Translations under genes and position numbers: made by a program
Notes under the pieces: generated by a model
Databases searched by the model: none
What the model saw: the letters and a program-made list of their open reading frames with translations, nothing else
What the model was told of the DNA's origin: nothing
Origin: Bacillota bacterium
Lineage (GTDB): Bacteria > Bacillota > Clostridia > Lachnospirales > Lachnospiraceae
DNA: 18,336 nucleotides
Direction: 5' to 3'
Assembly (NCBI GenBank): GCA_022717655.1
Contig: JAIIAN010000041.1
Location: forward strand, 1 to 18,336
Part shown: in pieces, positions 5,960 through 14,051 of the stretch
Numbering within the stretch: position 1 is the stretch's first letter
Layout of the letters: the number at the start of each line of letters is the position of its first letter

Positions 5960-7789
5960 ATGAAAACAAAAAGAGAAGATATCAGAAATGTAGCAATTAT
6001 TGCCCACGTTGACCACGGTAAAACCACCCTTGTTGACCAGCTCTTAAAACAGAGTGGTGTATTCCGTGAAAACCAGGAAGTACAGGAACGTGTCATGGAC
6101 TCCAATGACATCGAAAGAGAACGTGGAATCACAATTCTTTCTAAAAATACTGCTGTTTACTACAAAGATACAAAAATTAATATTATCGATACCCCGGGAC
6201 ATGCAGATTTCGGTGGCGAAGTAGAACGAGTTTTAAAAATGGTAGACGGTGTTATCCTGTTAGTTGACGCCTTTGAAGGTGCAATGCCTCAGACAAAATT
6301 CGTTTTGAAAAAAGCCCTTGAACTGGATTTACATGTTATTGTCTGTATCAACAAAATCGACCGTCCGGAAGCAAGACCAAACGAAGTTATCGATGAAGTC
6401 TTAGAACTTTTAATGGACTTAGATGCATCAGACGAACAGCTTGACTGTCCGTTTTTATATGCATCTGCAAAAGCAGGTCACGCTGTACTTGACCTTGCTG
6501 ATACTCCTGAAAATATGGAACCGCTCTTTGAAACTATCTTAAAATATATTCCGGCTCCGGAAGGTGACCCTGAAGAAGGAACTCAGGTACTGATTAGTAC
6601 CATCGATTACAACGAATATGTTGGACGTATCGGTGTCGGAAAAGTAGAAAACGGAACAATCCGTGTCAATCAGGACGTTTTACTTTTAAACCATCATGAT
6701 CCTGATAAGAAAAAACGTGTAAAAATCAGCAAACTTTACGAATTTGACGGACTTGGCAAAAAAGAAGTAACAGAAGCCGGCTTTGGTTCTATTGTTGCAA
6801 TCTCCGGTATTGCAGATATTCATATCGGTGATACCTTATGTTCTCCGGAAAATCCGGTGGCAATTCCATTCCAGAAAATTTCCGAGCCGACAATTTCCAT
6901 GAACTTCATTGTAAATGACAGCCCGCTTGCCGGACAGGAAGGCAAATTCGTCACTTCCCGCCATTTAAAAGAACGTCTCTTAAGAGAATTAAATACAGAC
7001 GTCAGCTTACGTGTAGAAGAAACAGAAAGCACAGACTGCTTTAAAGTTTCCGGACGTGGAGAACTTCATCTGTCTGTTTTAATCGAAAACATGCGTCGTG
7101 AAGGCTATGAATTTGCAGTCAGCAAAGCAGAAGTTATTTATCACGAAGATGAACGCGGTAAAAAACTCGAACCAATCGAAATCGCATACATTGATGTTCC
7201 GGAAGAATTTTCCGGTACTGTTATCAACCGTTTAAATGAAAGAAAAGGTGAGCTGCAGGGCATGAGTCCGGCAAGTGATGGAACCGTCCGTCTGGAATAT
7301 CACATTCCATCCCGTGGATTAATCGGTTTCCGTGGAGAATTTATGACCTCCACAAAAGGTACCGGTATCATCAATACTGCTTTTGACGGCTATGCACCAT
7401 ACAAAGGTGATATGAACTACAGAAAACAGGGTTCCTTAATCGCATTTGAATCCGGTGAAGCTGTTACTTACGGACTCTTCTCCGCACAGGATCGTGGTAC
7501 TTTATTTATCGGACCTGGTGAAAAAGTATACAGCGGAATGGTTATCGGACAGAGTGGAAAATCAGAGGATATTGAGTTAAATGTCTGCAAGACCAAACAT
7601 CTGACCAACACCCGTTCTTCTTCTGCCGATGATGCCTTAAAGCTGACTCCGCCGAGAGTGTTAAGTCTTGAACAGGCTCTCGAGTTCATTGATACCGATG
7701 AGCTGCTTGAAGTAACACCGGAATCCCTGCGTATCCGTAAGAAAATTCTGGATTCCAGACTTCGTAAACGTGACAACATGAAAAAATAA
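5960..7789 (+). CDS. typA: Ribosome-associated GTPase TypA/BipA
   Basis: TypA is an EF-G-like translational GTPase that binds the ribosome and aids 50S assembly and stress or cold adaptation. The 609 residues match the usual length. All GTP-binding motifs are visible: G1 AHVDHGKT (15-22), G2 RGITI (55-59), G3 DTPGHADF (77-84), G4 NKID (131-134) and G5 SAKAG. The EF-G-like domain III/V region (SGRGELHLSVLIENMRREGYE) and the BipA-specific C-terminal part (SRGLIGFRGEFMTSTKGTG, then NVCKTKHLTNTRSSSADDA) follow. I chose ATG 5960 with AAGAGG 5-10 bases ahead; an in-frame ATG at 5906 would add 18 residues not seen in the family. It is a single gene with its own promoter and terminator. Confidence 0.97.
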   Translation: MKTKREDIRNVAIIAHVDHGKTTLVDQLLKQSGVFRENQEVQERVMDSNDIERERGITILSKNTAVYYKDTKINIIDTPGHADFGGEVERVLKMVDGVILLVDAFEGAMPQTKFVLKKALELDLHVIVCINKIDRPEARPNEVIDEVLELLMDLDASDEQLDCPFLYASAKAGHAVLDLADTPENMEPLFETILKYIPAPEGDPEEGTQVLISTIDYNEYVGRIGVGKVENGTIRVNQDVLLLNHHDPDKKKRVKISKLYEFDGLGKKEVTEAGFGSIVAISGIADIHIGDTLCSPENPVAIPFQKISEPTISMNFIVNDSPLAGQEGKFVTSRHLKERLLRELNTDVSLRVEETESTDCFKVSGRGELHLSVLIENMRREGYEFAVSKAEVIYHEDERGKKLEPIEIAYIDVPEEFSGTVINRLNERKGELQGMSPASDGTVRLEYHIPSRGLIGFRGEFMTSTKGTGIINTAFDGYAPYKGDMNYRKQGSLIAFESGEAVTYGLFSAQDRGTLFIGPGEKVYSGMVIGQSGKSEDIELNVCKTKHLTNTRSSSADDALKLTPPRVLSLEQALEFIDTDELLEVTPESLRIRKKILDSRLRKRDNMKK

Positions 7790-7824
7790 TAAAATCAGAG
7801 CATTAAATATCGAATAAAACTCCC

Positions 7825-7867
7825 AAAAAAGAGAACATTACCAGCTGGAAATGTTCTCTTTTTTTTT
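7825..7867 (+). terminator. typA terminator
   Basis: GAGAACATT (7831-7839) pairs with AATGTTCTC (7850-7858). The inner palindrome CCAGCTGG lies in the loop, and T9 follows (7859-7867). An A-run precedes the stem, so the hairpin is symmetrical. Confidence 0.85.
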
Positions 7868-7879
7868 ACTTTTTTGATT

Positions 7880-7928
7880 CGGTTAAATTTTTAACAATTT
7901 TCAGAAAATTTCGATTATTTTTTAACAA
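7880..7928 (+). promoter_or_regulatory. Two Rex-like operators upstream of adhE
   Basis: Site 1 (7880-7897), CGGTTAAATTTTTAACAA, matches the clostridial Rex consensus TTGTTAA-N4-TTAACAA perfectly in the right half and at 5 of 7 in the left. Site 2 (7911-7928) has the same perfect right half TTAACAA, but only 4 of 7 in the left. Starts are 31 bp apart, about three helical turns. Site 2 ends 3 bases before the -35 box. Rex represses adhE when NAD+/NADH is high; its binding here is inferred. Confidence 0.55.
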
Positions 7929-7931
7929 TTC

Positions 7932-7960
7932 TTGCAATTGCTTCGTTACTATGCTAAAAT
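7932..7960 (+). promoter_or_regulatory. adhE promoter
   Basis: TTGCAA (7932-7937), a 17-base spacer and TAAAAT (7955-7960), with TGC before the -10 box (extended -10). Transcription would start near 7967, leaving a leader of about 55 bases. AGGAGG (8010-8015) precedes the start codon by 7 bases. Confidence 0.65.
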
Positions 7961-8022
7961 AATTTCATAAACAAATGGTTTTTATATGCAAAGCAACCAA
8001 TTTTATTTTAGGAGGTCTCTGA

Positions 8023-10641
8023 ATGGCAAAAAAAGTCGAATCCAAAGTACCTGAAACTATCGATAGCGTAGAAGCACTCCAGACAAAGATTGCTGCTATG
8101 AGAGAGGCGCAGAAGAAATTTGCCACCTTTACTCAGGAGCAGGTTGATAAAATCTTTTTTGAAGCTGCAATGGCTGCAAACAAACAACGTATCCCGCTTT
8201 CCAAACTGGCCGTGGAAGAAACTGGAATGGGTGTCGTTGAAGACAAAGTAATTAAGAACCATTATGCTGCAGAATATATGTATAACGCTTATAAACGTAT
8301 AAAAACCTGTGGCGTAATTGAAGAAGACAAATCTTATGGAATCAAGAAAATCGCTGAACCGGTTGGTCTTGTAGGCGCAGTTATTCCTACCACAAACCCG
8401 ACTTCTACCGCTATTTTCAAATGTCTGATTTGTTTAAAAACCAGAAATGCAATCTTAATCAGCCCGCATCCGCGTGCAAAGAAATGTACCGCTGAAGCTG
8501 CCCGTATCGTTTTAGAAGCAGCTGTAAAAGCAGGTGCTCCGGAAGGAATCATAGGATGTATCGAAGAGCCGACCATCGAACTTTCCAATGAATTGATGAA
8601 AGCTGCCGATGTCATCCTTGCAACCGGTGGTCCTGGAATGGTAAAAGCTGCTTACTCATCCGGAAAACCGGCAATCGGTGTAGGTCCTGGAAATACTCCT
8701 GTTATCATGGACAGCTCCTGTGATATTCCTACCGCTGTTTACTCTGTCATCCATTCCAAAACATTTGATAATGGTATGATTTGTGCTTCTGAACAGTCCG
8801 TTACTGCAATCGCAGATATCTACGATGCAGTGAAAAAAGAATTTGTCAAACGTGGATGTCATGTACTGAACAAAACAGAACTTGACCAGGTTCGAGGCAT
8901 TATCTTAACAGAAGCAGGCACTGTAAATCCAAAGATTGTAGGACAGCCGGCATATAAGATTGCTGCTATGGCAGGCGTTACTGTTCCTGCTGATACAAAA
9001 ATCTTAATCGGTGAAGTTACATCTGTTGATGTTTCCGAACCATTTGCTCATGAAAAACTGTCTCCTGTTCTTGCTCTTTATAAAGCAAAAGATTTTGATA
9101 CTGCGCTTGATATGTCAGAACAGCTTATCGCAGACGGTGGATACGGACATACTTCTTCTCTGTATGTACATCCGTCAGAAACTGAAAAACTTGCCAAACA
9201 TGCCGCTCGTATGAAAACATGCCGTATTCTGGTAAATACTCCGTCATCCCACGGTGGTATCGGTGACCTTTATAACTTCAAGCTTGCTCCATCCTTAACA
9301 TTAGGCTGTGGTTCTTATGGTGGCAACTCTGTTTCAGAAAACGTAGGTGTAAAACACCTGCTCAATGTTAAAACAGTTGCCGAAAGGAGAGAGAACATGC
9401 TGTGGTTCCGTGCACCTGAAAAAGTTTACTTTAAGAAAGGCTGTCTGCCGGTAGCTCTTGACGAATTAAAGAATTATTATCATAAAACAAAAGCATTTAT
9501 CGTAACTGATACTTTCTTATATCAGAACGGTCATACCAGACCAATCACCGATAAACTCGATGAAATGGGTATTCCTTATGACTGCTTCTTTGAAGTTACT
9601 CCGGACCCGACTCTGCAGTGTGCACAGAGAGGTTTAGAGCAGTTAAAAGCATTTGGTCCTGACGTTATCATTGCTCTCGGTGGTGGTTCTGCTATGGACT
9701 GTGCAAAAATTATGTGGATGATGTATGAACATCCGGAATGTGCATTTGAAGACCTTGCTATGGACTTCATGGATATTCGTAAGAGAGTTTACACCTTCCC
9801 GAAGATGGGTGAAAAAGCAATGATGGTTTCTATCCCGACTTCTTCCGGAACAGGTTCTGAAGTAACTCCTTTCGCTATCATTACAGACGCTACAACAGGA
9901 ACAAAATGGCCAATCGCTGACTATGAACTGCTCCCGGATATGGCAATTATTGACGCTGATTTCATGATGAGCCAGCCAAAAGGACTGACCAGTGCTTCCG
10001 GTATCGATGCTCTGACCCATGCACTTGAAGCTTACGTTTCCATTATGGCAACTGACTTCACAGACGGTATGGCATTAAAAGCAGCTAAGATTATCTTTGA
10101 TTATCTGCCATCTGCTTACGATAAAGGAGCAGCTGACCCGATTGCCCGTGAAAAGATGGGTAATGCATCTACCTTAGCCGGTATGGCATTTGCCAATGCA
10201 TTCCTCGGTGTCTGCCACTCCATGGCTCATAAACTCGGTGCTTATCATCACCTGCCACACGGTATCGCAAACGCTCTGTTAATCGAGCTTGTTATGCGCT
10301 ACAATGCAGACCCGGCACCGGTTAAAATGGGAACCTTCTCCCAGTATCCATATCCACACGCAAAAGAACGCTACTGTGAAGTTGCACGTTTCGTAGGCGT
10401 GACCGGAAAGAATGACGATGAAGTATTTGAAAACTTTATCAAAGCAATTGCTGAATTAAAAGAAAAAGTCGGAATCAAGAGAACCATTAAAGATTACGGT
10501 ATCGAAGAATCTGCTTTCCTCGCTACATTAGACGAAATGGTTGAAAATGCGTTCAACGACCAGTGTACAGGCGCAAACCCAAGATATCCACTTATGTCTG
10601 AAATCAAAGATATGTACTTAAAAGCTTACTATGGTGAATAA
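8023..10641 (+). CDS. adhE: Bifunctional acetaldehyde-CoA/alcohol dehydrogenase
   Basis: AdhE turns acetyl-CoA to acetaldehyde and then ethanol, spending two NADH, and is the main route of ethanol fermentation; it usually forms long cytoplasmic filaments (spirosomes). The 872 residues have the full family layout. The N-terminal aldehyde dehydrogenase (about 1-440) has catalytic Cys254 in NGMICASEQ and GVGPGNTPVI (219-228). A short linker is followed by an iron-dependent alcohol dehydrogenase (about 455-868) with the NAD-binding GGGSAMDCAK (553-562). Its expected iron ligands are D662, H666, H732 and H746, with the spacing known from the E. coli enzyme. No key residue is missing. ATG 8023 with AGGAGG at ideal distance is unambiguous. 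It is monocistronic: Rex-like operators and promoter upstream, strong terminator downstream. Confidence 0.97.
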   Translation: MAKKVESKVPETIDSVEALQTKIAAMREAQKKFATFTQEQVDKIFFEAAMAANKQRIPLSKLAVEETGMGVVEDKVIKNHYAAEYMYNAYKRIKTCGVIEEDKSYGIKKIAEPVGLVGAVIPTTNPTSTAIFKCLICLKTRNAILISPHPRAKKCTAEAARIVLEAAVKAGAPEGIIGCIEEPTIELSNELMKAADVILATGGPGMVKAAYSSGKPAIGVGPGNTPVIMDSSCDIPTAVYSVIHSKTFDNGMICASEQSVTAIADIYDAVKKEFVKRGCHVLNKTELDQVRGIILTEAGTVNPKIVGQPAYKIAAMAGVTVPADTKILIGEVTSVDVSEPFAHEKLSPVLALYKAKDFDTALDMSEQLIADGGYGHTSSLYVHPSETEKLAKHAARMKTCRILVNTPSSHGGIGDLYNFKLAPSLTLGCGSYGGNSVSENVGVKHLLNVKTVAERRENMLWFRAPEKVYFKKGCLPVALDELKNYYHKTKAFIVTDTFLYQNGHTRPITDKLDEMGIPYDCFFEVTPDPTLQCAQRGLEQLKAFGPDVIIALGGGSAMDCAKIMWMMYEHPECAFEDLAMDFMDIRKRVYTFPKMGEKAMMVSIPTSSGTGSEVTPFAIITDATTGTKWPIADYELLPDMAIIDADFMMSQPKGLTSASGIDALTHALEAYVSIMATDFTDGMALKAAKIIFDYLPSAYDKGAADPIAREKMGNASTLAGMAFANAFLGVCHSMAHKLGAYHHLPHGIANALLIELVMRYNADPAPVKMGTFSQYPYPHAKERYCEVARFVGVTGKNDDEVFENFIKAIAELKEKVGIKRTIKDYGIEESAFLATLDEMVENAFNDQCTGANPRYPLMSEIKDMYLKAYYGE

Positions 10642-10714
10642 TTGAATCATTATTACCGCTTATTCACTTTTCGTTAAATTTGAATTACTCCTTTCGCGCT
10701 ATTACCTAAATAGC

Positions 10715-10756
10715 AAAACGACCGCTCACAGGGAAACCTGTGGGCGGTTGTTTTTT
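10715..10756 (+). terminator. adhE terminator (possibly bidirectional)
   Basis: CGACCGCTCACAGG (10719-10732) pairs with CCTGTGGGCGGTTG (10737-10750), with G-U pairs and a GAAA loop, then T6 (10751-10756). The AAAA before the stem lets it also serve the convergent deacetylase gene that ends at 10799. Confidence 0.88.
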
Positions 10757-10798
10757 CTCTTCATAATAAATAATAATCTAATTGTTTCGATATTTTCT

Positions 10799-11935
10799 TT
10801 ACTCGACCTGCTGTTCGCCTTCTCCGAAGTAATAATAAGCAGCACCACTCTGAAGGGTTTTTCCTTTTGCTTCTGCCAGTTCACTGACAGTCACAAGCTT
10901 AAATCCTTTTGCAATCAAATCCGGTATCATTCGGATTGCCGCTTTTACCGACCATTCATGAATGTCATGCATCAATACAACGGAACCGTCCTGTGCATTA
11001 TCCATAACAACCTGATACGTCTGGTCCTCACTCTTGGTTGCCCAGTCTCTGGTATCAATACTCCAGATAATCAGCGGATGATTAATTGCTGCTTTGACGG
11101 AATCGTTGAAAGAACCACCTGGCGGACGCATTACGGTTGCTTCAAATCCCGTTGCAGCTTTTAATGCTGCATCCGTATTGCTTACCTGCTGTGCCGCTGC
11201 TTCTGCTCCAATTGTCACTAAATCCGGATGACTGTAAGAATGATTTCCAAGTTCCATTCCTGCATCCGATAATTTCTTTGCGATTTCCGGATATGCTTCT
11301 ACATTTTGTCCCAGCATGAAGAATGTTGCTTTTGCATTATTCTCTACCAGACAATTAATCAATTCTTCGGTATACTCACCCGGACCATCATCAAAGGTCA
11401 ATGCAATCATTGGACGCTGTTTTGTCTCATCGTATTTTCCATCTTCATCAAAATAGCAGTCTTTGTCATCAATTGTCTGCCATCCTGTCAAGATATAACC
11501 ATTTGAATTAAAATAATATGTACTGCCATTTACTTCCTGCCAGCCATCCTGATAATAGCTGCCATCCCGATTCTGATACCACCAGCCGTTTTCATCCTGA
11601 TGCCATCCAATACTTGGCGCTGCCTTTAACTTATCTACATCAGAAGCACTCATGACCGGCTGTTTTCCTGCCTCGCCGGTGTCTTCTGCTGCCTGAACTT
11701 CTACGGTACTGCTGCTTGCATTCTTAGCACTACTGCTTTTTATATGAACACCGGAGAACAGCTTTCCAACTCCTCTTCCTGCAAAAACCAATACTAATAC
11801 CAGTACAGCTGCCATTGCACCAATCCGCATCATTTTTCTGCGACGTAACTGACGTATCTTTTCCTGCTTACGGCGCATCATTCTCTCATGTCGGATACGT
11901 TGACGCTCTAGTTCGTCTCTTTGTTCTTCGTCCAT
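10799..11935 (-). CDS. Membrane-anchored polysaccharide deacetylase with wall-binding-like repeats
   Basis: This 378-residue protein has a very basic cytoplasmic N terminus (1-36), one membrane anchor (about 37-53, MRIGAMAAVLVLVLVFAG) and a Ser/Thr-rich linker. Then come about three aromatic repeats (109-168) of the glucan/choline-binding type: GWHQDENGWWYQNRDGSYYQ, DGWQEVNGSTYYFNSNGYI, TGWQTIDDKDCYFDEDGKY. A NodB deacetylase domain follows (about 175-355): TFDDGP (180-185) with base D182 and metal ligand D183, metal ligands H232 and H236 in NHSYSHPD, RPPGG (270-274) and LMHDIHE (321-327) with H323. It should remove acetyl groups from peptidoglycan or another surface glycan outside the cell, a change that often gives lysozyme resistance; the exact substrate is not decided by sequence. 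GAGGG lies about 11 bases before ATG 11935. Confidence 0.9.
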   Translation of the reverse strand: MDEEQRDELERQRIRHERMMRRKQEKIRQLRRRKMMRIGAMAAVLVLVLVFAGRGVGKLFSGVHIKSSSAKNASSSTVEVQAAEDTGEAGKQPVMSASDVDKLKAAPSIGWHQDENGWWYQNRDGSYYQDGWQEVNGSTYYFNSNGYILTGWQTIDDKDCYFDEDGKYDETKQRPMIALTFDDGPGEYTEELINCLVENNAKATFFMLGQNVEAYPEIAKKLSDAGMELGNHSYSHPDLVTIGAEAAAQQVSNTDAALKAATGFEATVMRPPGGSFNDSVKAAINHPLIIWSIDTRDWATKSEDQTYQVVMDNAQDGSVVLMHDIHEWSVKAAIRMIPDLIAKGFKLVTVSELAEAKGKTLQSGAAYYYFGEGEQQVE

Positions 11936-11980
11936 TTTTCTTTATCCCTCATTTCCTTTTCACACTCAAATCCTTTGTTA

Positions 11981-12009
11981 ATCATACCTTTTTTTTCGAC
12001 ATTATGCAA
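11981..12009 (-). promoter_or_regulatory. Promoter of the polysaccharide deacetylase gene
   Basis: On the minus strand TTGCAT (12004-12009), a 17-base spacer rich in A and TATGAT (11981-11986) form a good sigma-A promoter, about 45 bases before the start codon. Confidence 0.6.
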
Positions 12010-12051
12010 CCTCTACACTCTTAATTTTCCTTTACAAAAGTGTTACAAACG

Positions 12052-12087
12052 AAAAAAGAGGTTAGCCATTTTCTGACTAACCTCTTT
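12052..12087 (-). terminator. Terminator of the AGCS symporter gene
   Basis: AAAGAGGTTAG (12055-12065) pairs with CTAACCTCTTT (12077-12087). On the minus strand the hairpin ends in a T6 run (complement of 12052-12057). It lies about 60 bases after the symporter stop codon. Confidence 0.85.
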
Positions 12088-12145
12088 CTACTATTTTTCA
12101 AGCAGACATTCTTTGACAGCTCGAACTAATTCCTTTATTTATTTT

Positions 12146-13579
12146 CTAATTTGCCTGTACTTCTGCACTTTTTACTTTCGCTTTCTGTTTTCCAAAAAAC
12201 GCTTTTGTCTCTGCAAATACAACCGGACTTAACGCAATCAGGGCAATTAAGTTTGGAAATGCCATCAATGCATTAAAGATATCCGCGATATTCCATACTG
12301 CTTCTACTGTCATGTAAGGTCCGATAAAGATTGCAAGAATATATAACCAGCGATATCCTTTTACTACTTTTTTATTACGGTTAAATAAATATTCAATACA
12401 TCTTTCACCATAGTAATTCCATCCAAGAATTGTGGTAAATGCAAAGAATACCAGACATACCATCAGTACTAAAGATGCAACTACAGGAGGGAACGGGAGT
12501 CCTTTCTGGAATGCGGCTGTTGTAATTGCCACACCTTCAAGACCTGTATTCCATGTACCTGTTATAACAATGGTCAGACCTGTCATCGTACAGATTACAA
12601 TAGTATCAATAAATGTACCTGTCATAGAAACCAGACCCTGACGTACGGTAGAATGAGTCTGTGCTGCTGCCGCTGCAATCGGGGCACTACCAAGACCTGC
12701 TTCATTTGAGAAGATACCACGTGCAATACCCTTCTGCATTGCAACTACCATCGTTCCTGCTGCTCCACCTGCCAGCGCACTTCCTGTAAATGCACTCTTT
12801 ACGATTGTGACAATTGCTGCCGGAAGTGCTGTAATATGTGTAACAATGATAATAAAAGCAAATACGAAATAGATGATTGCCATAAATGGCACAACAACCT
12901 GTGAAACACTTGCAATTCTCTTTAATCCACCGATAACAACCAGACCAACACATACCGTCAGAGCCAGACCTGCAATGGTTGTTGCGATAGAGTAATCTCT
13001 GCCAAATAATGCGATAGTATTTACTTTATCCGGGTCAAAGAAATTACAGACTGCTGAGGAAATTCCGTTTACCTGTGTGAATGTACCGATTCCCAGTAAA
13101 CCTACACCCGCACCAAAGAATGCAAACATTTTTGCAAGCCATTTCCATTTTACGCCCATACCATTTTCGATATAGTAGAATGGTCCACCAAGTACGTGAC
13201 CTTCTTTATCGATGGTACGATATTTAATTGCCAGTACACCTTCGGAATATTTCGTTGCCATTCCAAAAAATGCTGCAACAACCATCCAGAATAAAGCTCC
13301 AGGACCACCTGCTGCAAGCGCTGTTGCAACACCAACGATATTTCCGGTACCGATTGTTGCTGACATTGCAGTACAAAGTGCACCAAAACTGCTGACTTCA
13401 CCTTTTCCGCCCTCTTCATTTTTTACCATGAATTTCAGGGCTTTGCCTAAGTGTCGGATTTGAAGAAATCTCATGCTGACAGATAAATAAATACCTGTAC
13501 ATAAGATGAGAATAATCAGCGGTAATCCCCATACCGCTCCATCAATCCAACTGATTACATTGTTCATTGTTTCAAACAT
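12146..13579 (-). CDS. AGCS-family sodium:alanine/glycine symporter
   Basis: The 477-residue integral membrane protein has about eleven hydrophobic segments and strong alanine-or-glycine:cation symporter signatures: GALCTAMSATIGTGNIVGVATALAAGGPGALFWM in the first third (split: SATIGTGNIVGVATA and GGPGALFWMVVAAFFGMATK), GGPFYYIENGMG, SNEAGLGSAPIAAAAAQT in the middle and TTILGWNYYGERCIEYLF near the end. It should bring small neutral amino acids into the cell with Na+. A glycine riboswitch heads the transcript, so glycine is a likely substrate or signal. I start it at ATG 13579 (MFETMNNVISWIDG), the usual family N terminus, with GAGAGGACG ahead; ATG 13642 would add 21 charged residues overlapping the leader. 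It is monocistronic with its own terminator. Confidence 0.93.
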   Translation of the reverse strand: MFETMNNVISWIDGAVWGLPLIILILCTGIYLSVSMRFLQIRHLGKALKFMVKNEEGGKGEVSSFGALCTAMSATIGTGNIVGVATALAAGGPGALFWMVVAAFFGMATKYSEGVLAIKYRTIDKEGHVLGGPFYYIENGMGVKWKWLAKMFAFFGAGVGLLGIGTFTQVNGISSAVCNFFDPDKVNTIALFGRDYSIATTIAGLALTVCVGLVVIGGLKRIASVSQVVVPFMAIIYFVFAFIIIVTHITALPAAIVTIVKSAFTGSALAGGAAGTMVVAMQKGIARGIFSNEAGLGSAPIAAAAAQTHSTVRQGLVSMTGTFIDTIVICTMTGLTIVITGTWNTGLEGVAITTAAFQKGLPFPPVVASLVLMVCLVFFAFTTILGWNYYGERCIEYLFNRNKKVVKGYRWLYILAIFIGPYMTVEAVWNIADIFNALMAFPNLIALIALSPVVFAETKAFFGKQKAKVKSAEVQAN

Positions 13580-13607
13580 TTCTTTTACGTCCTCTCTTTC
13601 TTTCTGC

Positions 13608-13624
13608 TGTACCACTTTGGTACA
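13608..13624 (-). other. Small hairpin before the symporter ribosome binding site
   Basis: A perfect 6-bp stem TGTACC/GGTACA with a 5-base loop lies between the riboswitch terminator and the Shine-Dalgarno. It may affect translation or mRNA stability; no known family is recognised. Confidence 0.3.
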
Positions 13625-13677
13625 TTCCCTAGATTGTTTCACTGAAACCCTCTCTTGAATTTTTCAGTTCAGAAAAC

Positions 13678-13707
13678 AAAAAAACTGTGGAATCCACATT
13701 CCACAGT
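13678..13707 (-). terminator. Terminator of the glycine riboswitch
   Basis: ACTGTGGAAT (13684-13693) pairs perfectly with ATTCCACAGT (13698-13707) around a 4-base loop, followed on the minus strand by T7 (complement of 13678-13684). It lies about 100 bases before the symporter start and is the expression platform. Confidence 0.88.
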
Positions 13708-13750
13708 CTCATAAGAGTACGACAAAACATATACAAGATAACCTTTGTAT

Positions 13751-13847
13751 ACTCTGTCCTTTTGCCTGAGAGATTAACAACACGAATGTTGCCGTACACC
13801 TTCGGCGCTCTTACTTGAGACTCTCCAGAGTGTTGTCTTTCGACAAC
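13751..13847 (-). ncRNA. Single-aptamer glycine riboswitch (gcvT motif)
   Basis: Read on the minus strand, the glycine aptamer core is clear: GGAGAGTCTC, GCGCCGAAGG, then CTCTCAGGCAAAAGGACAGAG. P1 pairs ACTCT with AGAGT (plus positions 13751-13755 and 13827-13831). Only one aptamer is present. Directly 5' of it is a hairpin GTTGTC-GAAA-GACAAC (13832-13847) that starts about where transcription should begin, which fits the singlet type with a small accessory stem replacing the first aptamer. The 3' P1 strand AGAGTA can instead pair with TACTCT (complement of 13714-13719) upstream of the terminator, giving a possible switch. Whether glycine turns the symporter on or off is not shown by sequence. 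Confidence 0.92.
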
Positions 13848-13851
13848 GTTC

Positions 13852-13880
13852 ACTATAGCATATTCCCGTGCCAAATACAA
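13852..13880 (-). promoter_or_regulatory. Promoter of the glycine riboswitch-symporter unit
   Basis: On the minus strand TTGTAT (13875-13880), a 17-base spacer ending in TGC, and TATAGT (13852-13857) make an extended -10 promoter. The start falls near 13845-13847, at the beginning of the 5' hairpin. Confidence 0.7.
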
Positions 13881-13938
13881 GTGTTTTTTTATGGGAGACA
13901 TTTTTTCTAAAATCCGCTCAAACTACAGTTCCTGTTTC

Positions 13939-13993
13939 TTGACATTTTATTCGCACAAATTGCATAGTCATTCCCGATTTCCTGTGCTATTAT
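13939..13993 (+). promoter_or_regulatory. Candidate promoter region of the GH43 gene
   Basis: Two options are visible. TTGACA (13939-13944) is a perfect -35 but has only a poor -10 (CATAGT, 13963-13968). TATTAT (13988-13993) with an extended TGC has a weak -35 TAGTCA (13965-13970) at 17 bases. I favour the second. The rest of 13862-14051 is the divergent spacer; no catabolite-repression or xylose-repressor palindrome was recognised. Confidence 0.4.
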
Positions 13994-14051
13994 CAAAGCA
14001 TCATCACATACTTTATAATTTATTAATTTTTCATGTAAAGGAGCATTAATC

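Noticed and set aside
8008..10020. Several long minus-strand open frames across adhE
   Set aside because: They are shadows of the adhE coding sequence, with no ribosome binding sites and no recognisable protein features.
13605..13640. Possible T-box-like motif (AAAGTGGTACAGC on the minus strand) before the AGCS gene
   Set aside because: There is no T-box specifier stem or antiterminator core; the sequence is a small local hairpin, and the glycine riboswitch already explains the leader.
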